Positions 1 to 8,390 of a stretch of 23,726 nt of DNA are shown in pieces. Positions within the stretch are counted from its first letter, which is position 1, and each line of letters starts with the position of its first letter. The DNA is from CAYZEE01 sp964477485 (GTDB lineage: Bacteria; Patescibacteriota; Microgenomatia; Levybacterales; UBA12049), in NCBI GenBank assembly GCA_964477485.1, contig CAYZEE010000013.1, forward strand, positions 1 through 23,726, given 5' to 3'. The position numbers were made by a program, and so were the translations under genes. The notes under the pieces were generated by a model. It was not told the origin of the DNA, did no database searches, and was given only the letters and a program-made list of their open reading frames with translations.

Positions 1-46
1 ACCTATTAGTTTTATTGAGACAAAGATTCCAAAAAGTATGTGACCC

Positions 47-66
47 GTACAACTTATCGATTGTAC
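47..66. repeat. Inverted repeat upstream of metG promoter
   Basis: GTACAA (47-52) and TTGTAC (61-66) form perfect 6-base arms around an 8-nt centre, ending 10 nt before the extended -10 box. The position fits an operator or upstream activator site; no T-run follows, so a terminator is less likely. The binding factor is unknown. Confidence 0.35.
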
Positions 67-76
67 AAATTAAAGC

Positions 77-85
77 TGGTATAAT
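77..85 (+). promoter_or_regulatory. Extended -10 promoter of metG
   Basis: TGG followed by a perfect TATAAT at 80-85. No good -35 hexamer is present at 16-18 nt spacing, which suits an extended -10 promoter. The expected transcription start, about 7 nt downstream, falls on the A of the metG ATG at 92, implying a leaderless transcript. Confidence 0.7.
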
Positions 86-91
86 CACCTC

Positions 92-1540
92 ATGAACAAA
101 TTTTATATTACAAATGCTATCCCTTATGTAAATGCAGGACCCCATATCGGACACGCTTTGGAGTTTGTGCAGTCGGACGCAGTTGCAAGATATCATCGGC
201 AGATTGGAGAGGAAGTTCTTCTTCTTTGCGGCTCTGACGAAAATGCGCTGAAAAACGTTCAGGCTGCAGAAAAGGAAAAAATTCCAGTTCAAAAATTGGT
301 TGATAGAAATAGCAAGTTATTTGAAGACTTGGCAAAAGAACTTAATGTACAGTTTGATATTTTTCAAAGAGGAAGTGATTTTAAGCATCACAAATCATCG
401 CAGCAGTTATGGAATTTGTGTTTAAAAAAAGGTGATATTTACAAAAAAAAATATACCGGGCTTTATTGCGTAGGCTGTGAATTATTTTATGAGAGAAATG
501 AACTGAATGAAAAGGGAGAATGCTTTGAGCATCCGGGGAAAAAACTTGAAGAGGTTTCCGAAGAAAATTATTTTTTCAAATTATCAAAATACCAAAAACT
601 AATTGAAAGAATTATAAAATCTGATGAGATTAAAATAATTCCTGAGAATCGGAAAAATGAAGCGCTTGAATTTATAAAGCAGGGGCTTGAGGATATAAGT
701 ATTTCAAGGTCAAACAAGCGGGCGAAAAATTGGGGAGTTTCTGTACCAAATGATCCAGCCCAAAAAATGTATGTCTGGTTCGATGCTTTAAATATTTATC
801 AAAGTGGGACTGGCTTTGGAACAGATGAGAAGCAATACAAGAAATGGTGGCCGGCAGATTTGCATGTAATCGGCAAGGGGATTTTGAGGTTTCATGCTAT
901 TTATTGGCCGGCTTTCCTTCTTTCAGCCGATCTTAAACTTCCAAAAAATATTTTTGTCCATGAGTACATAACGGTTAATGGACAGAAAATGTCAAAAACC
1001 ATTGGAAATGTTATTGACCCGCTTGATTTAATAAAAAAATATGGAGCGGAGGCTCTGCGCTATTATCTCTTGCGCTATATCTCTCCTTTTTCCGACGGAG
1101 ATTTTTCGGAAGATAAATTTATAAAAGCATACAATTCTGATTTGGCGAATGGACTTGGAAATCTTGTGAGCCGAGTTGCCAAGCTCTGCGAGAAAGAAAA
1201 TTATACGGTAATGGGTTCCTTTTCAAGAACTTCCGAACATGTTATTTCAGTTGAAGAATATTCACAGGCTCTTTCGGAATACCGATTTAATGATGCCCTT
1301 TTCACTGTTTGGGAAAAAATCGCAAGACTTGATAAATTTATAAATAATGAAAAGCCGTGGGTTATGATACAAAATATTGATCCGAGGGTTAAAGCTGTTT
1401 TGGCTCATGCTGTAGACCAAGTTCAGGAAATTGCAGCTCTTCTTGAGCCATTTTTGCCGCAAACCGCAAAGAAAATCGAAGAACAATTCAAAGGCCCAAA
1501 AATAGAAACGCGATCTCCACTTTTTCCAAGAATAAGTTAA
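92..1540 (+). CDS. metG: Methionyl-tRNA synthetase (MetRS)
   Basis: Class I aminoacyl-tRNA synthetase that charges tRNA-Met in the cytoplasm. The HIGH signature is at residues 18-21 and a KMSKT version of KMSKS at 299-303. A zinc knuckle is visible as C126-x2-C129...C144-x2-H147, the CCCH arrangement of the Thermus-type enzyme. WFDA and the VIGKGILRFHAIYWPAFL segment are also typical. At 482 residues it ends after the anticodon-binding helical domain and lacks the C-terminal Trbp111-like tRNA-binding extension found in longer bacterial forms. The ATG lies 6 nt after an extended -10 box, so the mRNA is probably leaderless. It is first in a run of seven same-strand genes; tatD follows after 30 nt, and metG-tatD adjacency is common in bacteria. 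Identity is certain from the motifs. Confidence 0.97.
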   Translation: MNKFYITNAIPYVNAGPHIGHALEFVQSDAVARYHRQIGEEVLLLCGSDENALKNVQAAEKEKIPVQKLVDRNSKLFEDLAKELNVQFDIFQRGSDFKHHKSSQQLWNLCLKKGDIYKKKYTGLYCVGCELFYERNELNEKGECFEHPGKKLEEVSEENYFFKLSKYQKLIERIIKSDEIKIIPENRKNEALEFIKQGLEDISISRSNKRAKNWGVSVPNDPAQKMYVWFDALNIYQSGTGFGTDEKQYKKWWPADLHVIGKGILRFHAIYWPAFLLSADLKLPKNIFVHEYITVNGQKMSKTIGNVIDPLDLIKKYGAEALRYYLLRYISPFSDGDFSEDKFIKAYNSDLANGLGNLVSRVAKLCEKENYTVMGSFSRTSEHVISVEEYSQALSEYRFNDALFTVWEKIARLDKFINNEKPWVMIQNIDPRVKAVLAHAVDQVQEIAALLEPFLPQTAKKIEEQFKGPKIETRSPLFPRIS

Positions 1541-1570
1541 TCTCAACTTTTAAATTTTAGTTTTTGAATT

Positions 1571-2365
1571 ATGGTGGACGTGCATTGTCATTTAAATTTT
1601 AAGGCTTTTGAGAAAGACTACGACGAAGTTATAAAAAAGGCTTTTGAGGATGGAATTACTAAGATTATAAATGTCGGGACTAAAATTGATTCGAGCAGAA
1701 AAGCGGTTGAACTCGCGAAAAATTACGAAAATTTATATGCGATTGTCGGAGTTCATCCGCATCACGCAGATAAACCAGAGAAAGATTGGGGCTCTCAATT
1801 AGAAAAACTGGCCCAGGATCCAAAAGTGGTCGGAATCGGTGAATGCGGCATGGATTTTTATAGCTATAAATCAAATTCCACTGTAGACCCTAAACTTCAG
1901 AAAGAAGTTTTTGCTAGACAAATTGAGCTTTCGAATAGATTAAAACTTCCCCTCCAAATTCACAATCGCCATGCCGGAAAAGAAATCTTTGAAATTTTAA
2001 ATGCCTATAAATCACATCTCTTAAATCCTCCCGGAATGCTTCATTGCATGTCCGGAAATATTGATTTTTTAAAAAAGGTTCTTGAACTAGGATTTTATGT
2101 AGGATTTGACGGAAATATAACTTATAAAGGTCTTGCGCCGGGTGAGGATACTGCGCTTGCAGAGCTTGTAAAATACGCTCCTCTTGATAGAATTGTGGCC
2201 GAAACCGACAGCCCATTTTTGACTCCAGAGTCTCACCGAGGTAGCAGAAATATACCCAGTTATGTTATAATTGTTCTGAAGTTTCTTTCCAAAATTAAGA
2301 CTATCCCATTTGACAAGGTTGTTGAAAAAACTACCGAAAACGTTAATAATATCTTTAGATTATGA
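1571..2365 (+). CDS. tatD: TatD-family metal-dependent hydrolase/DNase
   Basis: TIM-barrel metallohydrolase of the TatD/YcfH family, whose members act as 3'-5' exonucleases or D-aminoacyl-tRNA deacylase-like enzymes. The order of metal ligands is intact: HxH in DVHCHLN near residue 6, VGVHPHHAD, GIGECGMDF (glutamate ligand), the QIHNRHA histidine, LHCMSG, and the final ETDSPFLTPESHRGSRN with the catalytic aspartate. The length of 264 residues is normal. Its TGA stop overlaps the next gene's ATG (ATGA, 2362-2365), indicating translational coupling. It sits directly behind metG. The family is certain; the in vivo substrate is not settled for these proteins. Confidence 0.93.
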   Translation: MVDVHCHLNFKAFEKDYDEVIKKAFEDGITKIINVGTKIDSSRKAVELAKNYENLYAIVGVHPHHADKPEKDWGSQLEKLAQDPKVVGIGECGMDFYSYKSNSTVDPKLQKEVFARQIELSNRLKLPLQIHNRHAGKEIFEILNAYKSHLLNPPGMLHCMSGNIDFLKKVLELGFYVGFDGNITYKGLAPGEDTALAELVKYAPLDRIVAETDSPFLTPESHRGSRNIPSYVIIVLKFLSKIKTIPFDKVVEKTTENVNNIFRL

Positions 2366-3855
2366 CTAACTTTTCCAATAGAATTTTTACCCGCTATCCG
2401 ACAAAGACAAGGAGAGTTTTGGAAATACTACCGGGATTTTCTTCCTGGATGCTTATTTTATTTCCAATTTGGGGCTCTCTAGTTATTCCGTTTATTGTTG
2501 CCTACTTTATACTCTTTTTTGATGTTTATTGGTTTTACAAATCTTTTTCTGCGGCAATAAATGCATTTATTGCATCGAATAAAATTAGAGATGCAGAAAA
2601 AATGGACTGGCATGAGGCAGCATCATCTCTTGCTGATTTTAATAAAGTAACTCATGTTATCGTAATCCCAAATTATAAAGAAAGTGTGGAAAAATTAAGA
2701 GAGACTATAAAATCACTTGCCAGACAAAGTTTTCCTGCTAAGAGAATTCATATCGTTTTGGCCATGGAGAAAAGAGAAGAAAAGGCAAGGCAAAAAGCGC
2801 AAATCCTGACAAGAGAATTTAAAGATGTATTTGGTTCGATATTTGCTACATATCATCCGGATATTAAAGGAGAAGTAAAAGGAAAATCATCAAATGAGGC
2901 ATATGCGGGAAAAACAACATACAAAAAACTTACTAAAAAGGGTGTTATTGACATAAATTATGCAACTATCTCCTCCGTTGATGCAGATTCAATTTTCGAC
3001 CGGCAATATTTTTCTTACCTAACTCACAGTTTTCTAACGGATCCTAAGCGTTATAACAAGTTCTGGCAATCTGCAAATGTTAACTACAATAACTTCTGGA
3101 AAATTCCAGCCGCAACTCGAGTTATTGCATTTTTTGGAAGTGTCTGGAGAATAGCTGTCCTTGTACAAAAAGACAGATTAGTTGCAAATTCAAGTTATTC
3201 TCTTTCTTTTAACCTCTTAAAAAGGATTGGATTTTGGGACACCGATGTAATTCCTGAAGATTATAGAATTTTCTTTAAAGCCTTTTACAACCTTAGGGGG
3301 AATGCTTGGGTCGAACCGATTTTTTTAAAGACTTCAATGGATGCTCCCCTTTCTTCAGGCTACATGAAAAGCCTTAAGAATAAATATGATCAAGAGAGAC
3401 GCTGGTCATGGGGCGTATCTGATGATCCTCTATTTATAAAATGGTGGTTCACAGTACCTGGTGTACCATTTCTAAGAAAAACCATAATGCTTTATAATGT
3501 ACTTTTAGACCATTTCCTCTGGCCTGTGAACTGGTTTATAATAACTATTGCGGCGAATATTATACCTTTTATAAATCCCGTTTTTTCAAGAACGACTTTG
3601 GGATATACACTTCCAAATATAGCCGCTACGATCTTAACAACGTCTCTTTTTGCTCTTTTGGTAATGATTATTATTGACTTTAGAAACAGACCAAGAGATG
3701 CTTCTCTTGGTAAAACAAGAGAGTTTTTATTCCCTCTTGAATTTATTCTTTTGCCAATTGTCGGCTTTTTCTTTTCTGCTCTTCCCTCTCTTATTTCACA
3801 TACACAGCTTATGTTTGGGAAACGGCTTGAATATAAAGTTACAGAAAAGATATGA
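2362..3855 (+). CDS. Membrane GT2-family processive-type glycosyltransferase
   Basis: A glycosyltransferase with the cellulose/hyaluronan-synthase layout. A hydrophobic N-terminal segment spans about residues 30-57. A cytosolic GT-A domain starts at VIVIPNYKES (99-108) and carries DAD at 207-209, an ED pair at 299-300 and QERRW at 344-348, the Q-x-x-R-W signature of processive GT2 enzymes. Three or so C-terminal membrane segments follow, about residues 375-480. It probably polymerises or extends a surface glycan from nucleotide or lipid-linked sugars; the sugar cannot be read from sequence. It overlaps tatD by 4 nt and the next gene by 4 nt, so it belongs to one operon with the following membrane glycan enzymes. 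Confidence 0.85.
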   Translation: MTNFSNRIFTRYPTKTRRVLEILPGFSSWMLILFPIWGSLVIPFIVAYFILFFDVYWFYKSFSAAINAFIASNKIRDAEKMDWHEAASSLADFNKVTHVIVIPNYKESVEKLRETIKSLARQSFPAKRIHIVLAMEKREEKARQKAQILTREFKDVFGSIFATYHPDIKGEVKGKSSNEAYAGKTTYKKLTKKGVIDINYATISSVDADSIFDRQYFSYLTHSFLTDPKRYNKFWQSANVNYNNFWKIPAATRVIAFFGSVWRIAVLVQKDRLVANSSYSLSFNLLKRIGFWDTDVIPEDYRIFFKAFYNLRGNAWVEPIFLKTSMDAPLSSGYMKSLKNKYDQERRWSWGVSDDPLFIKWWFTVPGVPFLRKTIMLYNVLLDHFLWPVNWFIITIAANIIPFINPVFSRTTLGYTLPNIAATILTTSLFALLVMIIIDFRNRPRDASLGKTREFLFPLEFILLPIVGFFFSALPSLISHTQLMFGKRLEYKVTEKI

Positions 3856-5363
3856 AGCTTATTGCTAAAGCAGAAAAGAGTAAAGATGTTTGGTTTCTCT
3901 TAATAACGTCGTTTATTTTTTTTCTTCTGCGGTTGCCTTCACTTTTTGAGCCATATTGGTATGGAGATGAGGGTATATATCAGGTGGTCGGTGCTGCAAT
4001 CCGAAGCGGTAGACTTCTCTACAGAGGCATATGGGATAACAAACCGCCACTTCTGTACATGCTGTATGCTCTTTTTAATTCCGACCAATTTACAATAAGA
4101 CTAGTTTCTATTATTTTTGGGATCTTGGCAGTTTTCGTTTTTTTTATACTCTGCAAAAAAATTTTTCAAAATAAACAAAACGTCACGCTAACCGTTACCT
4201 CTTTATTTGCTCTTCTCTTTGGTCTACCGCTTCTTGAAGGAAATATTGCAAACGCTGAAAATTTTATGCTTTTTCCTATAATTCTTGCTGGTCTTCTTAT
4301 TGTTAAACTCAGCGATAAAAAACGGACTGAATCCACATTTCATCTTTCATCTTTCAACTTTCAACTTGCGCTTGCTGGTCTTCTCCTTGGCGTAGCTTTT
4401 CTTTTTAAAGTTGTTGCTGTGTTTGATTTTGCGGCATTTTTTTTGTTCTTTCTATTTTTAAATCTGCCAATCAGATTTTCTCCAAAATTACTTTTAAATA
4501 GAAAGAATTTAAATAATCTTTTTCAACCATTGCTGGTTTTTGCAGTTGGGTTTTTGATCCCAATATTAACATCAGTACTATTTTTTCTAACTCACGGGGC
4601 ATTTAAAGAATTCATTTCTGCAACATTTGTTCAAAACGTTTCATATGTAGGATATGGGAATAAATTTTTTATTCCCCAAGGGTTCTTGATCCTTAAATTA
4701 CTCTTGCTTATTTTATTTATCCTTTTCTTATTCATAAAAAGAGACAAATTCTCAAAAACTACTCTCTTTGTGCTAATCTGGTTTTCTTTTTCTCTTTTCA
4801 ATGCTTTTTTTTCTCAACGGCCTTACACCCATTATCTTTTGGTACTTTTGCCTAGTTTTTTACTGCTTGCCGGTTTGATTTTCTCAGAAAAAAAATACCA
4901 ATTAATGTATGCAGTCATCCTTATAGCATCTCTCCTGTTTATTTTGAAAGACTTTAATTTTTATGGTAAGACAGTTTTTTATTACCAGAATTTTATATCT
5001 TTTCTAACAGGAGGAAAAAGTGTTTCATCTTATCAAGCCTTCTTTGACAAGGAAACACCTATAGACTACCAGATAGCAGAATTTATCAATCTTAAAACAA
5101 CAAGTAAGGACTCCATATTTATCTGGGGTAATAATGCCCAATTATATAGTCTGACGAACAAACTCCCTTTAGGAAAATATGTAGTAGCTTATCACATAAC
5201 AGGTTATAAAGATGGCATAGAAAATACTCAAATAGCCATCAGGGAGAAAAAACCCAAGTTTGTTATAATTATGCCCAATGCCGGGAATATTCCTTTTCCT
5301 ATTTATGGTTACGGTAAAGAGATGGAAATTGACAGTACAATAATTTATGAACGACTTCTTTAA
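3852..5363 (+). CDS. GT39/ArnT-like polytopic glycosyltransferase
   Basis: A very hydrophobic 503-residue protein with roughly ten or more predicted membrane helices, a soluble loop after helix 1 and a C-terminal domain of about 100 residues outside the membrane. The loop YWYGDEGIYQ (about 35-44) followed by WDNKPPLLYML (61-71) is the hallmark of the PMT_2/ArnT/GT39-type GT-C fold, where the D-E pair supplies the catalytic acid. Such enzymes transfer sugars from polyprenyl-phosphate donors to protein or glycan on the outer face. Residues about 163-173 are encoded by a heptamer tandem repeat (see repeat entry), giving an unusual FHLSSFNFQL stretch. It overlaps its neighbours by 4 nt upstream and 17 nt downstream. 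Confidence 0.78.
   Translation: MKLIAKAEKSKDVWFLLITSFIFFLLRLPSLFEPYWYGDEGIYQVVGAAIRSGRLLYRGIWDNKPPLLYMLYALFNSDQFTIRLVSIIFGILAVFVFFILCKKIFQNKQNVTLTVTSLFALLFGLPLLEGNIANAENFMLFPIILAGLLIVKLSDKKRTESTFHLSSFNFQLALAGLLLGVAFLFKVVAVFDFAAFFLFFLFLNLPIRFSPKLLLNRKNLNNLFQPLLVFAVGFLIPILTSVLFFLTHGAFKEFISATFVQNVSYVGYGNKFFIPQGFLILKLLLLILFILFLFIKRDKFSKTTLFVLIWFSFSLFNAFFSQRPYTHYLLVLLPSFLLLAGLIFSEKKYQLMYAVILIASLLFILKDFNFYGKTVFYYQNFISFLTGGKSVSSYQAFFDKETPIDYQIAEFINLKTTSKDSIFIWGNNAQLYSLTNKLPLGKYVVAYHITGYKDGIENTQIAIREKKPKFVIIMPNAGNIPFPIYGYGKEMEIDSTIIYERLL
4338..4365 (+). repeat. Tandem heptamer array inside the GT39-like gene
   Basis: Four consecutive 7-nt units lie in coding DNA: TTTCATC twice, then TTTCAAC twice. 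They encode part of a loop between membrane helices. The period of 7 is the same as in the arrays around groEL and in lepA. Confidence 0.75.
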
Positions 5364-5700
5364 AGAAACAAAGCATGATAAGGTGATTTCTAACGGGTTT
5401 ATTATCTCATTTATTCTAGTTGTTATTGCAAGTATCTACATTTTATTTTATTATAGTTCGCTGCCTCCTTTTATCCCTCTGTTTAACGAACTGCCCTGGG
5501 GCAATAATAGACTTGGAATTAGAATAATGATATTTATACCAGTAATAATAGTATTTGGCGTCAGCCTCTTAAACATCATTAACTCAGAAATTCTTTATAA
5601 AAGGGCGCAGATTGTTTCTCGCGTGCTTGCCATAACAAGTCTTCTCATTGCTTTTCTCTCATTTCTCTTTATTGTAAGAACAGTACAACTAATAATTTAA
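5347..5700 (+). CDS. Small three-helix membrane protein, unknown function
   Basis: 117 residues with hydrophobic segments at about 17-37, 58-77 and 88-115. A loop SLPPFIPLFNELPWGNNRLG lies after the first helix. The LPPxxPLFxxLPWG pattern is one I recall from a recurrent uncharacterised family in candidate-phyla-radiation genomes, near envelope genes. The start overlaps the end of the GT39-like gene by 17 nt, and the next gene begins 9 nt after its stop, so it is co-transcribed with the glycan cluster. No catalytic motif is visible. It may be an accessory subunit of the neighbouring transferases, but that is inference from position only. Confidence 0.7.
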   Translation: MNDFFKETKHDKVISNGFIISFILVVIASIYILFYYSSLPPFIPLFNELPWGNNRLGIRIMIFIPVIIVFGVSLLNIINSEILYKRAQIVSRVLAITSLLIAFLSFLFIVRTVQLII

Positions 5701-5709
5701 GGTGCGTTT

Positions 5710-6783
5710 ATGCAGGACATTTTTCTCCCTTTCATAACTGCGTTTGTTGTCGTGGTAATTGCAACACCCGTTTCTCTTATTTTTCTAAGAAAATTAGATA
5801 TTATAGATGACCCAAAGCTTCATAAGCACCCCGCCGTGATACACAAACACCCGGTTCCAAGAGGAGGAGGAATACCTCTTTTTGTAGGAGTTGTAGTTTC
5901 AGGGATTTTCTTTTTACCTCTAACAAAAATCGTTATTGCGCTTTTTTTTGCATCTCTTATTTCTCTTATGATTGGTGTCTTGGATGACAAATTTGACATC
6001 TCTCCTTATACACGTTTTTTTGTAAATATATTGGCAGCGGGGATTGTTATTGGAAGCGGAGTCGGAATACCCTTTGTAACTAATCCATTCGGCGGAGTTA
6101 TCTATCTTAATTCTCTTCGAATTCCTTTTGATTTTTTTGGACATCATTCAATACTCTTTTTTTCAGATCTTATTGCCCTTTTATGGATTGTGTGGGTTAT
6201 GAATATGTTAAATTGGAGCAAGGGAGTTGATGGACAAATGCCTGGAATTGTAGCAATATCGGCAATTGTTATAGGCATATTAAGCCTTCGTTTCTCTGTA
6301 ATCAATGATGCAAGCCTTATAAGCGCGAGGCTTTCTTTTATCTTAGCTGGAGCGAGTCTAGGATTTTTAATCTTTAATTTTTATCCGGCCAAAATTTTCC
6401 CAGGATACGGAGCTACTGCAATTTATCTTCTGCTGGCAAGCGTATCAATTCTTTCAAGCGCAAAGCTTGCAACTGCAATTCTTGTTATGGGAGTTCCTAT
6501 GATTGACGGAGCCTTCACAATAACACGCCGGATTGTCACGGGACATTCTCCTTTCTGGCATGACAAAAAGCACCTCCATCACCAGCTTCTTTCCTTAGGT
6601 TTTGGACAGCGAAGGATTGCGTTGTTTTATTGGGCAATTTCTGCTATATTAGGGTCTCTTTCCTTACTTTTGTCAAGCAAAGGAAAAGTTTTTGCAGTTA
6701 TTATGGTTATAATAATAGTAGGCGGAGCATTACTCTTTTTGCATCTGTTCTTACGAAAAACCGAAAATGAAAATAGCGTATAG
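5710..6783 (+). CDS. WecA/TagO-like polyprenyl-phosphate sugar-1-phosphate transferase
   Basis: Multi-pass enzyme of the MraY/WecA (GT4) family that moves a HexNAc-1-phosphate (or similar) from a UDP-sugar to a polyprenyl phosphate on the inner face of the membrane. Diagnostic features are D33-D34 in IIDDPKLHKHP, the PRGGGIPLF motif, GVLDDKFD with D92-D93, NMLNWSKGVDG with N168 and D174, and HDKKHLHHQL at 284-293. The last motif is the histidine-rich loop of WecA/TagO/WbpL rather than MraY. The length of 357 residues is normal. A Shine-Dalgarno-like AAGGTG lies 5 nt before the ATG. It overlaps the UbiA-family gene by 17 nt. It would start a surface polysaccharide or teichoic-like polymer. Confidence 0.86.
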   Translation: MQDIFLPFITAFVVVVIATPVSLIFLRKLDIIDDPKLHKHPAVIHKHPVPRGGGIPLFVGVVVSGIFFLPLTKIVIALFFASLISLMIGVLDDKFDISPYTRFFVNILAAGIVIGSGVGIPFVTNPFGGVIYLNSLRIPFDFFGHHSILFFSDLIALLWIVWVMNMLNWSKGVDGQMPGIVAISAIVIGILSLRFSVINDASLISARLSFILAGASLGFLIFNFYPAKIFPGYGATAIYLLLASVSILSSAKLATAILVMGVPMIDGAFTITRRIVTGHSPFWHDKKHLHHQLLSLGFGQRRIALFYWAISAILGSLSLLLSSKGKVFAVIMVIIIVGGALLFLHLFLRKTENENSV

Positions 6784-7711
6784 TATCTTAAGACTTTTGC
6801 GGCCCAGGCAATGGATAAAAAATCTTGCAATCTTTGCTGCAATAACTTTTTCCGGAGAATTATTTAATTTATCGGTATTTGAAGAAGTCCTTATTGGATT
6901 CTTCGTCTTATGTCTAATATCCTCTGCGACATATATCATCAATGACATTTTTGATATAAAAAACGACAGACTCCATCCGTTTAAAAGATTCAGGCCACTG
7001 GCGCATGGTGATATCCAAATAATACCGGCTATAATTATTGCAATTATTTTTATAACTGCCTCTGTCTATATAAACACTTTGTATATAACGCCTGCGTTTT
7101 TGCTGATGATATTAGTGTATCTGGCTTTTCAGATTCTATATTCTCTTTTTCTAAAAACGCTTGCTGTTATCGATATACTAACCATAGCCTTAGGTTATAT
7201 ACTGCGGGTTTTTGCCGGAGAATTTGCAAGTGGTTTTCATATATCAGCTTGGCTGCTTTTAACGGCTATTTCGCTTTCACTGTTTCTGGCTATCGGCAAA
7301 AGGAGATCAGAACTTACTCTTGTCTCTCAAATAAAAGGGGCAAATATTGCAGATGTTCGGAAATCTCTTTCCCATTACTCCGAAAGACTGCTTGATGTAT
7401 ATACGTCCATATTTGCAACCTCAACCTTTGTGTTTTATTCTCTTTTTACATTTCTGGAGAACCCGAAAGGATTTAAACTGGGAATAAGTGTACTTCTTCC
7501 GGATTATTTTCCTTCATTTTTCTACAGAAAATGGCTAATGCTAACAATAGCCCCTGTTGTTTATGGCCTGATGCGCTATACCCAGGATATTTATGAAAAG
7601 CATGAAGGAGAAAGCCCTGAAAAAGTTTTACTTTCTGATAAATCTCTTCTTGTCACTGTAGTTCTCTGGGTTTTTCTAGTAATAGGAATAATCTATTTTA
7701 TTAACTCCTAG
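6767..7711 (+). CDS. UbiA-family prenyltransferase, decaprenyl-phosphate phosphoribosyltransferase-like
   Basis: Integral membrane enzyme of 314 residues. The first aspartate-rich motif reads NDIFDIKND (59-67), followed by HPFKRFRPLA (70-79). The later LAIGKRRSEL (174-183) replaces the usual second DxxxD motif. This NDxxDxxxD-HPxKxxRP / GKRR-EL combination is characteristic of the phosphoribosyltransferase branch of UbiA (5-phosphoribosyl-1-pyrophosphate:decaprenyl-phosphate transferase), which makes the precursor of lipid-linked arabinose. It overlaps the WecA-like gene by 17 nt, so two enzymes that load polyprenyl phosphate are coupled. Other UbiA activities (quinone or heme synthesis) are less likely given the motifs and the absence of such genes nearby. 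Confidence 0.8.
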   Translation: MKIAYSILRLLRPRQWIKNLAIFAAITFSGELFNLSVFEEVLIGFFVLCLISSATYIINDIFDIKNDRLHPFKRFRPLAHGDIQIIPAIIIAIIFITASVYINTLYITPAFLLMILVYLAFQILYSLFLKTLAVIDILTIALGYILRVFAGEFASGFHISAWLLLTAISLSLFLAIGKRRSELTLVSQIKGANIADVRKSLSHYSERLLDVYTSIFATSTFVFYSLFTFLENPKGFKLGISVLLPDYFPSFFYRKWLMLTIAPVVYGLMRYTQDIYEKHEGESPEKVLLSDKSLLVTVVLWVFLVIGIIYFINS

Positions 7712-7743
7712 CGCTTTAGACTGTATCCTCAATATTTTTCATA

Positions 7744-7771
7744 TTGACATTTATTTAAAAAAGGTTAATAT
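7744..7771 (+). promoter_or_regulatory. Promoter of the 7778 gene
   Basis: Perfect -35 TTGACA at 7744-7749, 16-nt spacer, and -10 TAATAT at 7766-7771. Only 6 nt separate the -10 box from the ATG at 7778, again predicting a leaderless mRNA. Confidence 0.65.
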
Positions 7772-7777
7772 ATATGC

Positions 7778-8389
7778 ATGTCAATTCAAGAAAAAATAGA
7801 ACAATTAAGAGCTCGTAGGCAAGCTGAGGAAGAAGAAGAAAGAGAACGAGAAAAGCAAAGAGAGCAAACAAGAAGCGAGAGATTCGCAAGAGAACTTCCC
7901 GGCGCGCTTGAAGAACAAAGAAAATTATTTGATGAACTTCGTGAGGCAGGGATAATCGGATTATTGGAAGAGATGACCTATCCTCAAAGAATTAACCCGG
8001 ACCCGGGAGCAACTCCTAATGCAGACCTAAGCAAAGAAGATGGAATAAATGATTTGGAAAATCAGGAATGGAAGGCGGAAACATTATATCCTGAACAGCG
8101 TGGAGATGGTTCGGTGGATGGAAATATATTAGTCATAAGAGTTTCCAACAGTACTATACACAGACAATCTTTACCTCGCTTAAGGCGTGGTCCATTAAAA
8201 GTAGTAAAAGTAACTTATTCAAGATATCCATATTCTCCAAATAGGACTTTAAGAGTTTTAGGTGAATCTGAAACACTCAGGATTACTATTTACGGTAATG
8301 GAAAAGCTAACCATGAAGAAGTTGGAAGATTTGAAGATGGGCTTACAGAAGCTTTCTTTAGGCCGCAAATAATCGATAATTCTAAATAA
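7778..8389 (+). CDS. Hypothetical protein with N-terminal charged coiled coil
   Basis: 203 residues, family not recognised. The first 60 or so are extremely rich in E, R, Q and K and should form a long helix or coiled coil, ending in ELREAGIIGLLEEM. The C-terminal half (about 115-195) is rich in beta-prone residues and arginines, with patterns such as RLRRGPLKVVKVTYSRYPYSPNR. No signal peptide or membrane helix is visible, so it is probably cytoplasmic. It has its own consensus-like promoter and ends 1 nt before the end of the convergent PEGA-SH3 gene. The function is unknown; a scaffold or nucleic-acid-binding role would be a guess. Confidence 0.75.
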   Translation: MSIQEKIEQLRARRQAEEEEEREREKQREQTRSERFARELPGALEEQRKLFDELREAGIIGLLEEMTYPQRINPDPGATPNADLSKEDGINDLENQEWKAETLYPEQRGDGSVDGNILVIRVSNSTIHRQSLPRLRRGPLKVVKVTYSRYPYSPNRTLRVLGESETLRITIYGNGKANHEEVGRFEDGLTEAFFRPQIIDNSK

Positions 8390-8390
8390 T

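Noticed and set aside
3674..3868. Small plus-strand frame of 64 codons at the end of the GT2 gene
   Set aside because: It overlaps the GT2 gene in another frame and has no ribosome-binding site or recognisable motif.
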